A DNA stretch of 64,000 nucleotides from Tieghemostelium lacteum (lineage: Eukaryota; Evosea; Eumycetozoa; Dictyosteliales; Raperosteliaceae), in contig LODT01000006.1 in assembly GCA_001606155.1 (NCBI GenBank), positions 124,001 to 188,000 of the forward strand, read 5' to 3'. The notes under the pieces are model-generated. The model was not told where the DNA came from, did no database searches, and saw nothing but the letters and a program-made list of their open reading frames with translations. Positions 44,157 through 55,257 of the stretch are shown here, in pieces (the stretch's first letter is position 1; each line of letters opens with the position of its first letter). A program made the translations under genes and the position numbers.

Positions 44157-44876
44157 TTATTTTGATCCGAATAGATTTAGAGTTGGTGGTGTATAAGATG
44201 ATTCTTCTTCTTTTTTGGTATCTACGGTCATTTTGGTATCTGTGTTGGTTGTAGTTGTGGTATCCTGTTGCTTTTGTGGTTTGTTATCGAGTTCTTTTGC
44301 TGCTTTTTGTAATTCCTCTTTTTCTAAAGTATCTATGGATTTGAATTTTTTCATTTGAGCTTGTTGTAGATATTTCTTATCACCATCCCAATTCTTTAGC
44401 CATTGAACTACAATGGATTTTGTTAAATCTGGTGCTAGATAACCACTAGTTTTAAAAGCAATAATTTCAGATTCTTTAAATGTTTTTAAGTAGTCTACTT
44501 TATTTGATCTGGTCTTTGATTGTCCCAATTCGACATCCAATTGATTTCTCTCTATATACTCTTCAATCATTTCAGCAATCTCTCTAGGTGTATAAATCTT
44601 TTTACCATCTTCTAATTTTGATTGAAACCAATCTAATTTTTCCTCTAATATTCCAATATTAGTACACTAAGAATACGGTCATCGCCTAGAGTTATGTATA
44701 TCAATCCAATACAACAAATAGAAATTTAACCTACTCAAATGATTTGATTCCTTATTTTTAATAGACTTGTGTTTTTCTTTATGTACTTGTCTTAGTGTAT
44801 CATTTGTAAGTTTTTTAGCTTTTCTAGATAATGGATGTAATGCTTTTTTTTCTGTATTGTTATTGTTATTTGACAT
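44157..44876 (-). CDS. tma16: TMA16-like translation-machinery-associated protein
   Basis: Exons 44876-44735 and 44644-44157 join in phase (GTAGGT donor, TATTAG acceptor) to 209 residues (human 203). The family features are ALHPLSRKAKKLTNDTLRQVHKEK near the N-terminus, LKEKLDWFQSKLEDGKKIYT just across the splice, and EMIEEYIERNQLDVELGQ. TMA16 binds 60S precursors and is a ribosome-biogenesis or translation factor. The C-terminal 50 residues are Thr/Lys-rich. Confidence 0.85.
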
Positions 44877-44969
44877 TTTGTTGTGTGTAAATTAAATAAT
44901 TTTTAGAAAAAAACGAATGACCCGAGTGTTTTTTAGATTTTTATGATTAAATTTATTTTAGAGGTTCTT

Positions 44970-46400
44970 CAATAAAATTACAATCAAAGATAGGCAATTC
45001 AACAAGATTTTTATATGAAAAATGTGAAACCTCACCCGATTCTTGTGTCTTTTAGGAACAAATCAATTTGGTTATTGGACAACTAAACATGGTATCTTTC
45101 ATTGATAACATTGTGGATCATTGTCCTATGGTATATATGTTGATATTAAACATCAGGGAACCGTCAATAGCCCAATACCATCATTCTTTAGTGGTCTACA
45201 GAGAATATCAAAACTCAAGGAACTGTCTATAACGATAGCCAATGTGATTGGTAAACTATTATAGGTTTCGTTCTAAGAAACCAAACAATAGAGGGAATGG
45301 AAATAGCAATCTCTCTGAACGAACATATCACTGATGATGAATCATTGAAAAACCTGAACAACAAGACCATGAAAAAACTGACTCTACATCAATTTAAAGG
45401 TACATTAGATATAGAGAAATCACTTTTAAAATCTTTAGTTGCACTAAAAGAGATCTATTTTAACAACCCAAATGTACTAGATTTGATAATGGGGTTGATG
45501 ATAGAGTTTTGATTGGAATTCAAACAAATGTTAAATAGATTAGAAAAACTCTCTGTACAATTTCAAACATTAAAATTAGTTCAATTAGATATGGAATTCA
45601 ATGAATCAACTGCAGACATTATAGTATTTTTAAAGGCTATTATTAATAATATATCTACACTAAAAACTCTTTGTTTATCTAAGGTACAACTATACGCTTT
45701 AAAAAATAAGGGTTTTTATGAAGAATTATGGATATGGATTTTTTGATGAACAGGACTATTTTAGATTGATTAAAACCGTTTCAGCTAGTCCAGAAACTAT
45801 TAAATTTAAAACAAATGGTATAAAAATGAGTATGTCATGTTCATTCAACATCAATTTAATAAAAATATTAAAGAATTTGTAGAACCAATATTAAAAGCGA
45901 TTTGTTTCTAAAGATTGGAAATAATAAATAGTTCATAGTTTCAAAATCTTAAGATAATTATATATATATATTGATTTCAATTCAAAAAATAACATAATAT
46001 AGATTATAATAAGATACTATGATATACCTGTCTGATTTTTTTTGATTTTTATTAATGTATTTTGGTTTAGTAATATAAGTGGTCAAGTTAGTATTCAAAA
46101 GATTTATTAAGAAACATTAATTTTTTGGAAAATCCTTTAACCATTAGTGCAAATATGTCAGTTTTGAAAAAAGTTGACTTTTTTGAAGTATTTATTTTTT
46201 AAAATAAATTAGAAATAATGATAGATAATAATAATAATTATCTATTTTATAAAATTTGGAAATTTAAGACAATTAGAGATAGAATCTTATATTTTCTTAG
46301 AAATTTTCAATTTGAAAGTAAATATGTCTAAAATCAGAAAAAACAAATCTTTATGCAATGTATAATTTTTTTGTTATTAAGTTTATTTGACATATTTTAA
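44970..46400 (+). pseudogene. Decayed leucine-rich-repeat-like (dictyostelid F-box/LRR type) gene
   Basis: The stretch reads in pieces in several frames as leucine/isoleucine-rich repeats: GLQRISKLKELSITIANVIG, TMKKLTLHQFKG, LKSLVALKEIYFNNPNVLDL, KLVQLDMEFNESTADIIVFL, STLKTLCLSKVQL, then NFLENPLTISANMSVLKKVD and FGNLRQLEIESYIFLEIFN. These have the spacing of the large dictyostelid families of LRR-like proteins. Stops and frame changes occur every 30-80 codons, so it is not functional. The best preserved parts are 45297-45512 and 45513-45746. No start or conserved N-terminal F-box was recognised. Confidence 0.7.
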
Positions 46401-46449
46401 AAGTATTTTTAGTTTTGTTCTTTATTTGTTTTTAGTAGTCTACCAATAA

Positions 46450-46830
46450 TCATGGTTGTGATAGAGAGAAATATGTAAATGGTAGCATAGTTATAGGGTT
46501 TATCATGAGAAATGGCTATAGAACCTATAAATTAGCTAATGGTCAAGAATATACTCTTATTCTTCAACACCCCAAAAGAATTTTTGTCAACAGATCTCAT
46601 TCCATTTTTGGCACACCCTACAGTCAAAGAATTGACTTGTTAGTTTATCCAGAAGAAAACTCTGACATGTAAAAAATACGGTTCTTTCAGAATTAGGCCT
46701 TGATGGAAAAAGAGATATTGGAATATCTTTATCAAGTAACAATCATATTGTCCCTAATCTTGATTACAATAAGATCTCAGAAAATTCTGAGTATAATGCA
46801 GATTTAAAATTAATGGATTCTTAGAAAATA
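46450..46830 (+). pseudogene. Fragment of an unrecognised protein gene
   Basis: One clear frame from about 46465 reads EKYVNGSIVIGFIMRNGYRT, then YKLANGQEYTLILQHPKRIF and SQRIDLLVYPEENSDM before a stop. After a short A/T gap a second frame reads LGLDGKRDIGISLSSNNHIV to LKLMDS and ends at 46824 inside the palindrome. The composition is that of a beta-rich domain. It is likely a gene relic; a live multi-exon gene cannot be excluded. The family is unknown. Confidence 0.45.
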
Positions 46831-46921
46831 TTAGAACATAAATTTAATTTATAAAGATATAAATTAATAAATATATCTTTATAAATTAAATTTATATTCT
46901 AATATTTTCTAAGAATCCATT
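46812..46921. repeat. Near-perfect palindrome, 49-bp arms with 12-bp loop
   Basis: The left arm (46812-46860) and right arm (46873-46921) are inverted copies that differ at one base. The 12-base centre is AAATTAATAAAT. The left arm includes the end of a coding-like frame, so the right arm looks like an inverted duplicate of it. It could form a long hairpin or cruciform. Confidence 0.95.
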
Positions 46922-46934
46922 TTATTTTTCAATA

Positions 46935-47081
46935 TTAGGTGACGCACTTAAGTTTGTTACTCCATCAATAGGCCTAATTATAACTAAAAAATTATTTGGT
47001 AAAGAGGAAGAAAATTATGGAAACCATGAATATCCATCATCCAATTTTCCTATAGATCAAAGCTCTTTTTTTTCCCAATAA
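46935..47081 (+). pseudogene. Short coding relic beyond the palindrome
   Basis: An open stretch reading GDALKFVTPSIGLIITKKLF, then GKEEENYGNHEYPSSNFPID, to a stop at 47081. It has no start in a suitable place. It lies just to the right of the palindrome and may belong to the same broken gene as the fragment to the left. Confidence 0.4.
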
Positions 47082-47164
47082 ATATTTAATAAATTTTATT
47101 TTATATCAATTCAAATGAATAATTTTTTTATATTTAAAATTTAATTTAATTTTATTTTCTGTAT

Positions 47165-47480
47165 TTACAATATTTAAAAATCCGGATAAACATCAATATT
47201 ATTGTCACCTGAATGAATAATCGATGGAATGCCTTATTCTAGATCTTGGTAAAATAAGTTTTCACCTAATTGAGAGATATCAATAACCAGTGGAATAACA
47301 TCATGTTTTGAGGTGGTATTAGAGTAGGTAATAGTTATAATTGAATTTGTGGTCTACATTTTGACAGACTGGTTTCTGTTTATTGTATACCAAGAATATA
47401 GAATTTACCCCAGTCCAATTATTTAATGGACCAACATACTGGATAGAGAATATCTAAATCACTAAACTCAAAAAAATTGT
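47165..47480 (-). pseudogene. Reverse-strand coding relic
   Basis: Reading leftwards, one frame gives YVGPLNNWTGVNSIFLVYNK, then KPVCQNVDHKFNYNYYL, and another gives HDVIPLVIDISQLGENLFYQ to GDNNIDVYPDF. Stops and a frame change break it. The VIDISQLGENL segment resembles LGLDGKRDIGISL in the fragment at 46700, so both may be from one family lying in opposite orientations. The family is not recognised. Confidence 0.5.
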
Positions 47481-47520
47481 TATTTTTTAAAAAATTGATT
47501 TTATTATAATAATGTTAATT

Positions 47521-49210
47521 TTAGAATAAATAATAAATAAATTGTAATAGTGATAATAAAAGAACTGAGGAAACTAATTTAGATGAAGAATTTGGAGAAT
47601 CATCATGATCACCACCATCAACTACAGTTCTAGTATCAGGATCAACACCCTTGAATAATAAACGAGAACGTTTTACAACTTGTTCACCAATTCTAGTACC
47701 CATATCTCTACCATTATAATCTGAGAAATCATAATGGATACCTCCATAACGTCTAGATAGACCTGCTTGTTCGGAGGCTGCTGAAAAGGTATCCCATTTC
47801 AATACAATATCTTCAGCAGGCACTGGATCTGAACATGTTGCTTCAATTTGAGAAGAACCCTTCTTGATAGTTACAGAGTCACCAAATTCATCGCTTCCAG
47901 TGAACATTTGAAGAACTTTAGCAGCAGAGGCACTAAATGTACTGTGACCACTAGTGAAATCAGGGAAAGCTGGTGTTACAAAATATTTGTCTTGATATGG
48001 AATCCAATCAGCTAAATCATAGTCTACATGGTTTTGACAAAGTCCATTCCATCCATTAACCATAATTCCTTTAAAGAGATATGGAATCATAGTTACTGGA
48101 CGAGCATTATCAAAGAATCTCTTGGTATCCCAACATGCAATACCAGCATCCATAACAGCATTACCAAGCATAAAGAACAACTTAATATCCTTATCTACAG
48201 AGTGTTTATCTCTCTCTGAAACATACTGAGCAATTTGACACCAATGACCTGGGGGTAATACAGTGTTTGGACCATCAGCCCAATACTCTGCAACTGATTT
48301 AATAAAATCAGTTATATTTGATGTGAATCCAATCAATTCCTGAGCAGATTTAATTAAATCATCTCTGGTACTATTGAATTTGGCGTAAGGTGGTGGGTTT
48401 TTGGGTCTGAAAAAGGCACCGGATTTCATGGAGAATGGTCTTACCATTGCCCATTGTGGAGTTGTAAATGATTGTTTAGTTGAGTTACCATCTTTCTGTG
48501 GTACTAATAATGGTTGCCAGTTATCTGGAGATCTTAATTGAGCTGGTTCAACATCGTTAGCTGGGGAGTAATTGGTATAATCACTGTATGGTTTACCTTC
48601 ATTTATATTACCCAATTGATTAGATCCATCGTTAACTCTATTTTCCATTGTATATTTTGCAGCTAAATTACCAACACCACTTGGACCAGAACTTGTTTTG
48701 GTAGAGTTATCATTGATATCATAACCATATTGACTCATTAGATTATTATAATAATTCCTATAAGCAAATTTCAATGAATTATCAAATTCATATAAAATTA
48801 ATATTTATATTAATTTCTAACTATTTATAGTAATATTAGGATACATACATTGATTTTGGATAAAACTGTGATACCATTCTATAAGCAGCATAGGATATTG
48901 CTTTGTTCATGTCATCAGATTTAACATCAGTTGGTGGATAACCATTGGTGAGATTTCTCAACATGTATACACCTCTAGCTGGTGAGTTATAGAATGCCCA
49001 AGCATCGTACATTGCAGTGTGTACCAATGCAATTGATCTAGAACCTACACTTGGAGGTGGACTAGTCTCAACAATACCTGTTAACAGAGCATTATTCCAT
49101 TGAATTACAATGTTGGCACCTTGGTAATCTTTTACAGTCGCTGTATTAATATAACCAATTAACACTGCAGCAATGGTAACTGATACCAAAGTTATAATAT
49201 TGGTTTTCAT
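47521..49210 (-). CDS. Secreted PAP2 / vanadium-dependent haloperoxidase-like protein, probably GPI-anchored
   Basis: Exons 49210-48849 and 48757-47521 join in phase to 532 residues. The N-terminus MKTNIITLVSVTIAAVLIGY is a signal peptide. The motifs of the PAP2/haloperoxidase superfamily are present: K-x6-RP in KRFFDNARP, a SGH in FPDFTSGHSTFSASA, and SRRYGGIHYDFSD as the third motif with its His. YDAWAFY in the N-terminal part also fits the haloperoxidase group. The C-terminal SSKLVSSVLLLSLLQFIYYL after a Ser/Asn linker looks like a GPI-attachment signal. Catalysis on phosphate esters versus vanadate-dependent halogen oxidation cannot be told from sequence alone. Confidence 0.8.
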
Positions 49211-50883
49211 TATAGTGATGATGTATTATATAAAAAAATTGTTTTTAACACAGTTGTTTAAAATTATTCTGATTTAAAATAGTGTGTTGTGTGTGTTTGT
49301 TTGTTTTATGAAAATAACAACCAAATAAACTCAGATTTATTTTATATGAAAAAATGTGTCTTCATTACTATTGGCTCATTTCCTTAATAGTGTTAAATTC
49401 ATTGTCATATGACACCATTTTGTAACCCACCATACACAAAATTTAAATTTAAATTTTTTAAAAATTAAAAGTGTGGGTTGTTCAAAAATATCTAAATTTT
49501 TATAGAATTTATGATTACGTATATTCAATTTTCGTAATTCTATTTTTATATAAAAAGATTAGTTTAAAAAATTTTTGTAAAATGTATATAAAAGGAAATT
49601 TAAGAATAGTTTCACTTTAAATTAAGAGAATAAAGTAGAATGAATATATTATCTATGAGATCACATATAATTTCTCAGATTTCTAAAGAATAAGATTGCA
49701 TTCCAATTCATTGTGTAAAATGCCAACTTTAATTAATTTTTGTTTTTTTTAATTTGAAAAGATTTGTAAAATGAAATCATTTTAAAAACACCAACAATAG
49801 GAGAGATGATAATGAGGTAGAGTTTAAACTTTAAAATAGTCTACAAATTTACTATTTTTATCTTTAATTAAATTAAAATTCTCTTTAAATGAGAATGATT
49901 TGATGAGTTTTTACTATATTGGAATAGTGTTAGTTTGGGGTTTGATTAGAATAATTTCAAAAAATGATTTTTATTAATTAATTATATATATAAAACCACC
50001 TTATCACACTTGAAACACACTTTTATTATTTTAAAAACATAGAGCAACAACTATAGTTGTTGAAAAACCAACAACATCACAAAAAATTATACTTGTTTTA
50101 ATTTGAAAGCATATTCAAATAACTAAATTAAGAAAAAGTTTTTATCCAAAACATACACATCTCAAACTGAGAATTTGGATAGATATACTTTGAAAATATA
50201 AAAACATTTTAACAATAACCAGAAAAACTAAACATTTTTAATCTATTCTTTTAAAGGGTATACAAATCAAAATCCACCACTATTTCCTTTATTTATTTAA
50301 TTTTGTTTTATTTATTGTTGTTATTATTTCTTTCTTTTACTTCTTCTATTTCTTCTTCTTTTATTATAATTTTATATTAATTAAATATTTTTTATAGTAA
50401 GCCAATAGAGACACACACACAACACATATATAAATATATAAATATAAACCACAAAATCACACACTCTCTAAGAAAACCCACCCACATTCCAACCAAATTA
50501 AACTCTATTTTTAAAATTTAGTTATATAAGGAGGGATCGTTATAACCAATTGATATTTATTCACCACCAAAACTCCAATTCTATTTAAAAAGCAAAAAAC
50601 ATCAACAACATCATCAAAAACTCTATTTTTAAACAATTTTCTAAATATATCTATAAAGGAATAACCATCTAATTTGAATCAAGAAAATTCCAACAACACC
50701 ATATACTCCATAGTTCTGCTCCTCCCCTAAGTTGATTATTTTCAAAAATTTTTTTATTCTATATATGTTTTTAATTTGTACAAATATTATTTAAAAATTT
50801 GTAGTATTTCTTAATATATATTCATCATCAATAATTTTTAAAAAAAATATTTAGAATCATATAAAGCATCATATTTAAAAAGT
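49211..50883. other. Divergent promoter region of the haloperoxidase-like and poly-Q/N genes
   Basis: About 1.67 kb with start codons facing outward. The right-hand 500 bases are rich in CA/ACC and A, like a long 5' leader: CA repeats near 50410-50430 and many AACAACA and ACCA stretches. No frame of weight was found. A gap this long suggests complex regulation of the gene at 50884. Confidence 0.5.
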
Positions 50884-51563
50884 ATGGAAGATTATGAAAT
50901 TCAATTAGCATCTAGATATAATCTACCAAATAATAATGTAGGAAATAATAATAATAATAATATTAATAATAATTTAAATATTCTAAAAAGAAAAATATCT
51001 CTATATAATCCAAATTCAAAGTTAAATAAATCATCATCCTCTGTCACCTCTTTAGTTTCTCCAGAAACCTCTCCAACTCTAACTGGATTTATAGAATCAA
51101 ATTCCAATAGTTCGTCATCTCCTTCATCTTCATCTTTGACCACAAACCAAAATACTTCATCTTCGACAACATCATCTTCATCATCAACATCCACTAGTAC
51201 TGTTGTAATTAGTAAATTTAAACAAATTTCAGAACCTGTTGTTGTACCATCACTTACAACTAGTTCTACTTTTGATCAATTACATAATCAGATATCTCAA
51301 TTGTCTCATCAAAAAGAGTTCTCTGATCTCCAACAACAGTTAGCAAATAGTGGAAATAGTGTACCAAATAGTTTGGCTAATTCATCTTCTTCAACTCCAA
51401 ATAATTCCACCACTAGTAAAAGATCATCTTCATTTGAAAATAATAACAATACAAATAATACTAATAATACAAAAGAGGAAATGATGGATAAATATCATAT
51501 AAACAATGAAAATATTTCAAATAACCGAGGAGAAAATTCTCCACCCCACCACCAACCCCAACC

Positions 51564-51630
<67 letters not shown>

Positions 51631-52653
51631 CCAAATTTAAAACTTCATTCGATAAATTTTGATATGAAGAGAAATAATAATAATAATACTAGTATTAGAA
51701 AACCTAATATACAACAATATCAACAATATCAACAACAATTACAACAGCATCAACAACAACAACAACAACAACAAACAGAACAATATGAAATGTCATCTAG
51801 TCCAACTATTCCAAGTGATGCTATTGATAATAATGAATTAGCAAGTACAATAATATCACAAAAGAGACAAATTAGAGATTTAACTGATTATATAAAATCA
51901 CTAGAAAAGAAGTTAGATACCCAAAATGCAGAGATTTATCATTTTAAAAGAGGTTTACAAACTACTTTATCTGATCTTGTTAATCTTTGTTCTAATCCAA
52001 ATAAATTATATCATCAACAACCACAACAACCACAACCACAACAACCACAACAACAACCGCAAATACAAATACAACAACCAAATTTACATACAGAGAATAC
52101 ATCAGATGACGATAACGAATTATTAAAAATACAAAAACAAAATATAAATAGTAATAATAGTAGTAATAAGAGTAATCGATTGATAAAACCTAGAATATCA
52201 CCAACACAAAGTATATTAAATGATTATGGTAATGATGATTTACAACAACATCAACATCAACAACAACAACAACAACAACAATATGGTACCAAAAGAAGTA
52301 GAACACCACCTAATACATCTTCATCACCTATAATGTTTAATAATAGTAATATAATAGCTAAACCTACTAGTAGTAGTGGTAGTAGTAGTAGTAGTAATAA
52401 AACTAATGTACCTACACTGCCATTGAAAAGTAATAGTAAAAGTATACAGTTTCATTACAGTATGCCAATTAGTAATCACAATAATATAGAATCAAATAAT
52501 AAAAAGTTAAAGGTTAGCCATTCATCTCCTTTATCACAACAACAACAATCACAACAATCACAACAATCACAACAACAATACCAATTTATCAATGTAGATA
52601 GTTCTGAAATTATTAGAAATTCGCCTGCTCTTTCTACTCTACACCACAACTAA
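50884..52653 (+). CDS. Poly-Gln/Asn/Ser-rich protein with a short coiled coil
   Basis: A 589-residue frame. Most is low complexity: Asn runs near residue 20, Ser/Thr near 60-100, a 22-Gln run near 228-249, more Gln later and Ser/Gln at the end. One ordered part, about residues 315-365 (ELASTIISQKRQIRDLTDYI, then KSLEKKLDTQNAEIYHFKR), is a leucine-rich coiled coil with a hydrophobic continuation, LQTTLSDLVNLC. No DNA-binding or catalytic domain was recognised. The composition is that of many dictyostelid transcription regulators or condensate-forming proteins, but that is only a guess. The start is the ATG at 50884 after an A/T-rich leader. Confidence 0.75.
51565..51630 (+). repeat. (CAA)22 tract coding poly-Gln
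   Basis: A pure CAA trinucleotide run of 22 units within the poly-Q/N protein gene. Shorter CAA runs occur near 51735-51775 and 52240-52280. Confidence 0.9.
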
Positions 52654-52823
52654 CTAGCTAGCTAAAAATCCTCCAATAAACAATATCAATTACAAATTAA
52701 ATGGACCCATTTTGTAATGGTTTACTCTCCCCATCTATTGCTGTTATGTTTCTCTATATATACTATTTTACTACTATTACCATTTATTTTAATCTGAATA
52801 GAGAGGTTGAATAATTGATATAG

Positions 52824-53177
52824 TTAGAAAACCGGGTGTATGTGTGTAATTGTGTATTTGAAACTTGTATTATACAAACTTTCTTTTGAAGAAGTTAACA
52901 TTTCATATTGTTTAAGTTTACTTTGATTGATATTTAAAACTTGCATATCTTTCTTTACTACATAATCTTGAAAATCATAGGTTTTATAGGATATATAACC
53001 AAGCACTGCTGCCCAAAAGATATGGGTTTGTGGTTTGTGGAAATATGGTCTACCACCATAGGCATTATTTATAATACCAACACCCACACCAAATGAAACT
53101 CCCATAAATAATTTAAAACTTTTTGAAATCTTTACAAATGGATTATAATCACTCGAAAATTGTTTGTTATCTGTCAT
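52824..53177 (-). CDS. Small membrane protein, possibly complex I subunit NDUFC2 (B14.5b)-like
   Basis: A 117-residue protein with two short hydrophobic segments: LFMGVSFGVGVGIINNAYGG (about 23-42) and FWAAVLGYISYKTYDF (about 54-69). The IINNAYGGRP element followed by a second membrane segment and a basic/acidic YVVKKDMQVL stretch resembles the layout of NDUFC2 (GLIDNLIRRRP, then a helix, then LVKREDYLY). Similarity is limited, so this is a tentative call; an unrelated inner-membrane protein is possible. It is divergent from the AMPK gamma gene, with 242 bp between start codons. Confidence 0.45.
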   Translation of the reverse strand: MTDNKQFSSDYNPFVKISKSFKLFMGVSFGVGVGIINNAYGGRPYFHKPQTHIFWAAVLGYISYKTYDFQDYVVKKDMQVLNINQSKLKQYEMLTSSKESLYNTSFKYTITHIHPVF

Positions 53178-53419
53178 TTTTGATATTTATCTGATTGTGT
53201 GAGGGGGTGGAAATATGAAAAAAAATTCAAAAAAAAAATTAAAATTTTATTTAGTCTGATCAATCTAATAATTAAAACATTTATTTCTTTAAATTATAGA
53301 TAATTATTTGAATCTATGTATTTATGAATAAAGAATTTTTTTATAAATATTTTTTTAAAATTTTTTCCTTTTTAGATTTTTTTTTCTAATTTAGCAAGTT
53401 CATTTCATATTACTTAAAA
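53178..53419. promoter_or_regulatory. Divergent promoter, NDUFC2-like and AMPK gamma genes
   Basis: 242 bp of T-rich and A-rich sequence between outward-facing start codons. No frame and no specific motif were recognised. Confidence 0.45.
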
Positions 53420-54532
53420 ATGGACTATCAAGAATTATTAAAAGATACAAAAATTGTGAATGGTTTTAAATCAACTAAAAAGATAATTTCAGTTAGACAT
53501 GATAATTCTATTAATGATATTTTAGAATTATTTTCATATTACCATATCTATTCAGCACCTGTTTTGACTGGTGAGGGTAAAATCTATACAATTATAGATA
53601 TGATGGATATAGTTTCCTTTATAATAAATATTTCAAATTTAAATTCAGAAGAGACAGTTAATATACTTGATCAAGATCCATCAAGTTTCTCAAAGTTTTT
53701 AGAAAATAATAGTGAAATATTTTCAAACACTAGATGTTTCCAAATATTAGGTAAATTATTAATTATAATAATAGAAGATGAACTATATTAACATACTAAT
53801 TTTTGATATTCTTTTGAATAGAGAATAAACCTAATAAGATTATAGTGGTAAATGAAAATGAATCATGTATAAAACTATTAGATGTATTCAGTGAGACTAT
53901 TAGTAAGGTTTTAATTGTAAATGACCAATTTGAAGTTGTTAATATTATTAGTCAATCCGATTTACTTTCCCTTATGGCACAGAATATCTATTGTTTGGGT
54001 AGTCTAAGAGATAAGATTATAGATAGAGTTGGAGTATCCACAACCATTAAAGCATCATTTCTACCTACAACAAGAGTTATAACTATACTCTTGGATCTTT
54101 TAAAAAAAGGATTAACATGCGCTCCAATTCTAGATTCAAATAATAGACTAATGGCAAATTTCTCAATTACCAATATTAAGGGTATAAGAAGACACAATTT
54201 CAATGAATTAATTTTACCTGTTATGGATTATTTGAATCTTCAAAAAATCAAAGAAAAGAAACATAATATCTCTAGTTTAAATGAATCTGTATGTATATTT
54301 AGTTAATCTTAAACCCTACTGTAAGTTACTAACAAAGGTTGTTTGGGTACAGTCATTTCACCCATTAGTTTGTAATGGTAACTGTTCGTTAGAATATGTT
54401 ATTTATAAGATTGTTGCAACTAAAGTACATCAATTATATGTTATTGATTATAAAGATGTTCCCATTTCAATTATTGGTATACTACCTTTAATTAAAGTTC
54501 TGTCACTAAAGAGAATGGATGTATCTCAATAA
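53420..54532 (+). CDS. prkag: AMP-activated protein kinase gamma subunit (four CBS domains)
   Basis: Exons 53420-53750, 53822-54288 and 54338-54532 join in phase to 330 residues, the length of human gamma-1 (331). The CBS units are visible as YHIYSAPVLTGEGKIYTIID, VLIVNDQFEVVNIISQSDLL, TCAPILDSNNRLMANFSITN and HQLYVIDYKDVPISIIGILP. In AMPK these bind AMP, ADP and ATP and sense energy state. The arginines and aspartates that contact nucleotide are only partly conserved to the eye: SQSDLL and SITNIKG stand where human has SQFDVI-like and DVYS-type motifs, so nucleotide binding may be limited to some sites. The stop codon lies inside the last codons of the opposite-strand SDR gene. Confidence 0.8.
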
Positions 54533-55257
54533 ACTATAGAATCACCTTGAATTTTAACAGTTTTTCCATTGTATGCTGAATCCCTATCTAGTAGGGGTAA
54601 AATAGATTTTGCAACATCTTCAGCTTTTGATATATTACTCAATTTTGAGTTTTTTAAGTGTTTAATCATATCAGTGTCGACATAACCTGGTGATATTAGA
54701 TTACAGGTTATGTTATATCTATTCATTTCCTGTGCTAGTGATTTTGAGAATCCTATTAGAGCTGATTTAGAAGCTGAATATACACTCTCTCCGGGGAACC
54801 CAGTTGCAGCCAAAACTGAACTAACCAACACTATTCTTCCATATCTCTCTTTTACCATATCTTTTAGTAAAGATTTGGATATTGACATTGCAGATATCGT
54901 ATTGGTATTCATTATAGATTGTATATCAGATGAAGTGGTTTGTAGAAGGAGTTTAGATTGAATGATACCAGCCGAGTGAACATATATATTAAATGCTTTA
55001 ACTGAATGCATTTCTTTTAGTTTTTGAATTGTAGGTTCCAATTCATGGATACCTTGTGATAGGTCATAAACCATACCAAAGTGTTTCTGACCTTCACAAA
55101 CTATAGGAAGTTCTTTAACAGCTTTTTCATTAATTTCACCATTTCTACTGACAATACAAACATTGGATCCTAGTTTAGCTAACTCTTTTGAGATCTCTAA
55201 ACCAATACCTCTACTACCACCAGTAACTAGAGAATTGATACCAACTAATTTAAACAT
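54526..55257 (-). CDS. Short-chain dehydrogenase/reductase, CBR4/FabG-like
   Basis: A 243-residue classical SDR. TGGSRGIG is the NAD(P)-binding loop, VHSAG stands for the NNAG motif, VSSVLAATGFPGESVYSASK holds the catalytic Ser, Tyr and Lys, and NLISPGYVDTDM follows. The NAG Asn is replaced by His in HSAG. The best fit is a 3-oxoacyl-ACP reductase or carbonyl reductase 4 type, acting in fatty-acid synthesis, perhaps in mitochondria; a plain N-terminus without a clear presequence leaves the site open. The 3' end overlaps the AMPK gamma coding sequence by 7 bases. Confidence 0.85.
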   Translation of the reverse strand: MFKLVGINSLVTGGSRGIGLEISKELAKLGSNVCIVSRNGEINEKAVKELPIVCEGQKHFGMVYDLSQGIHELEPTIQKLKEMHSVKAFNIYVHSAGIIQSKLLLQTTSSDIQSIMNTNTISAMSISKSLLKDMVKERYGRIVLVSSVLAATGFPGESVYSASKSALIGFSKSLAQEMNRYNITCNLISPGYVDTDMIKHLKNSKLSNISKAEDVAKSILPLLDRDSAYNGKTVKIQGDSIVY

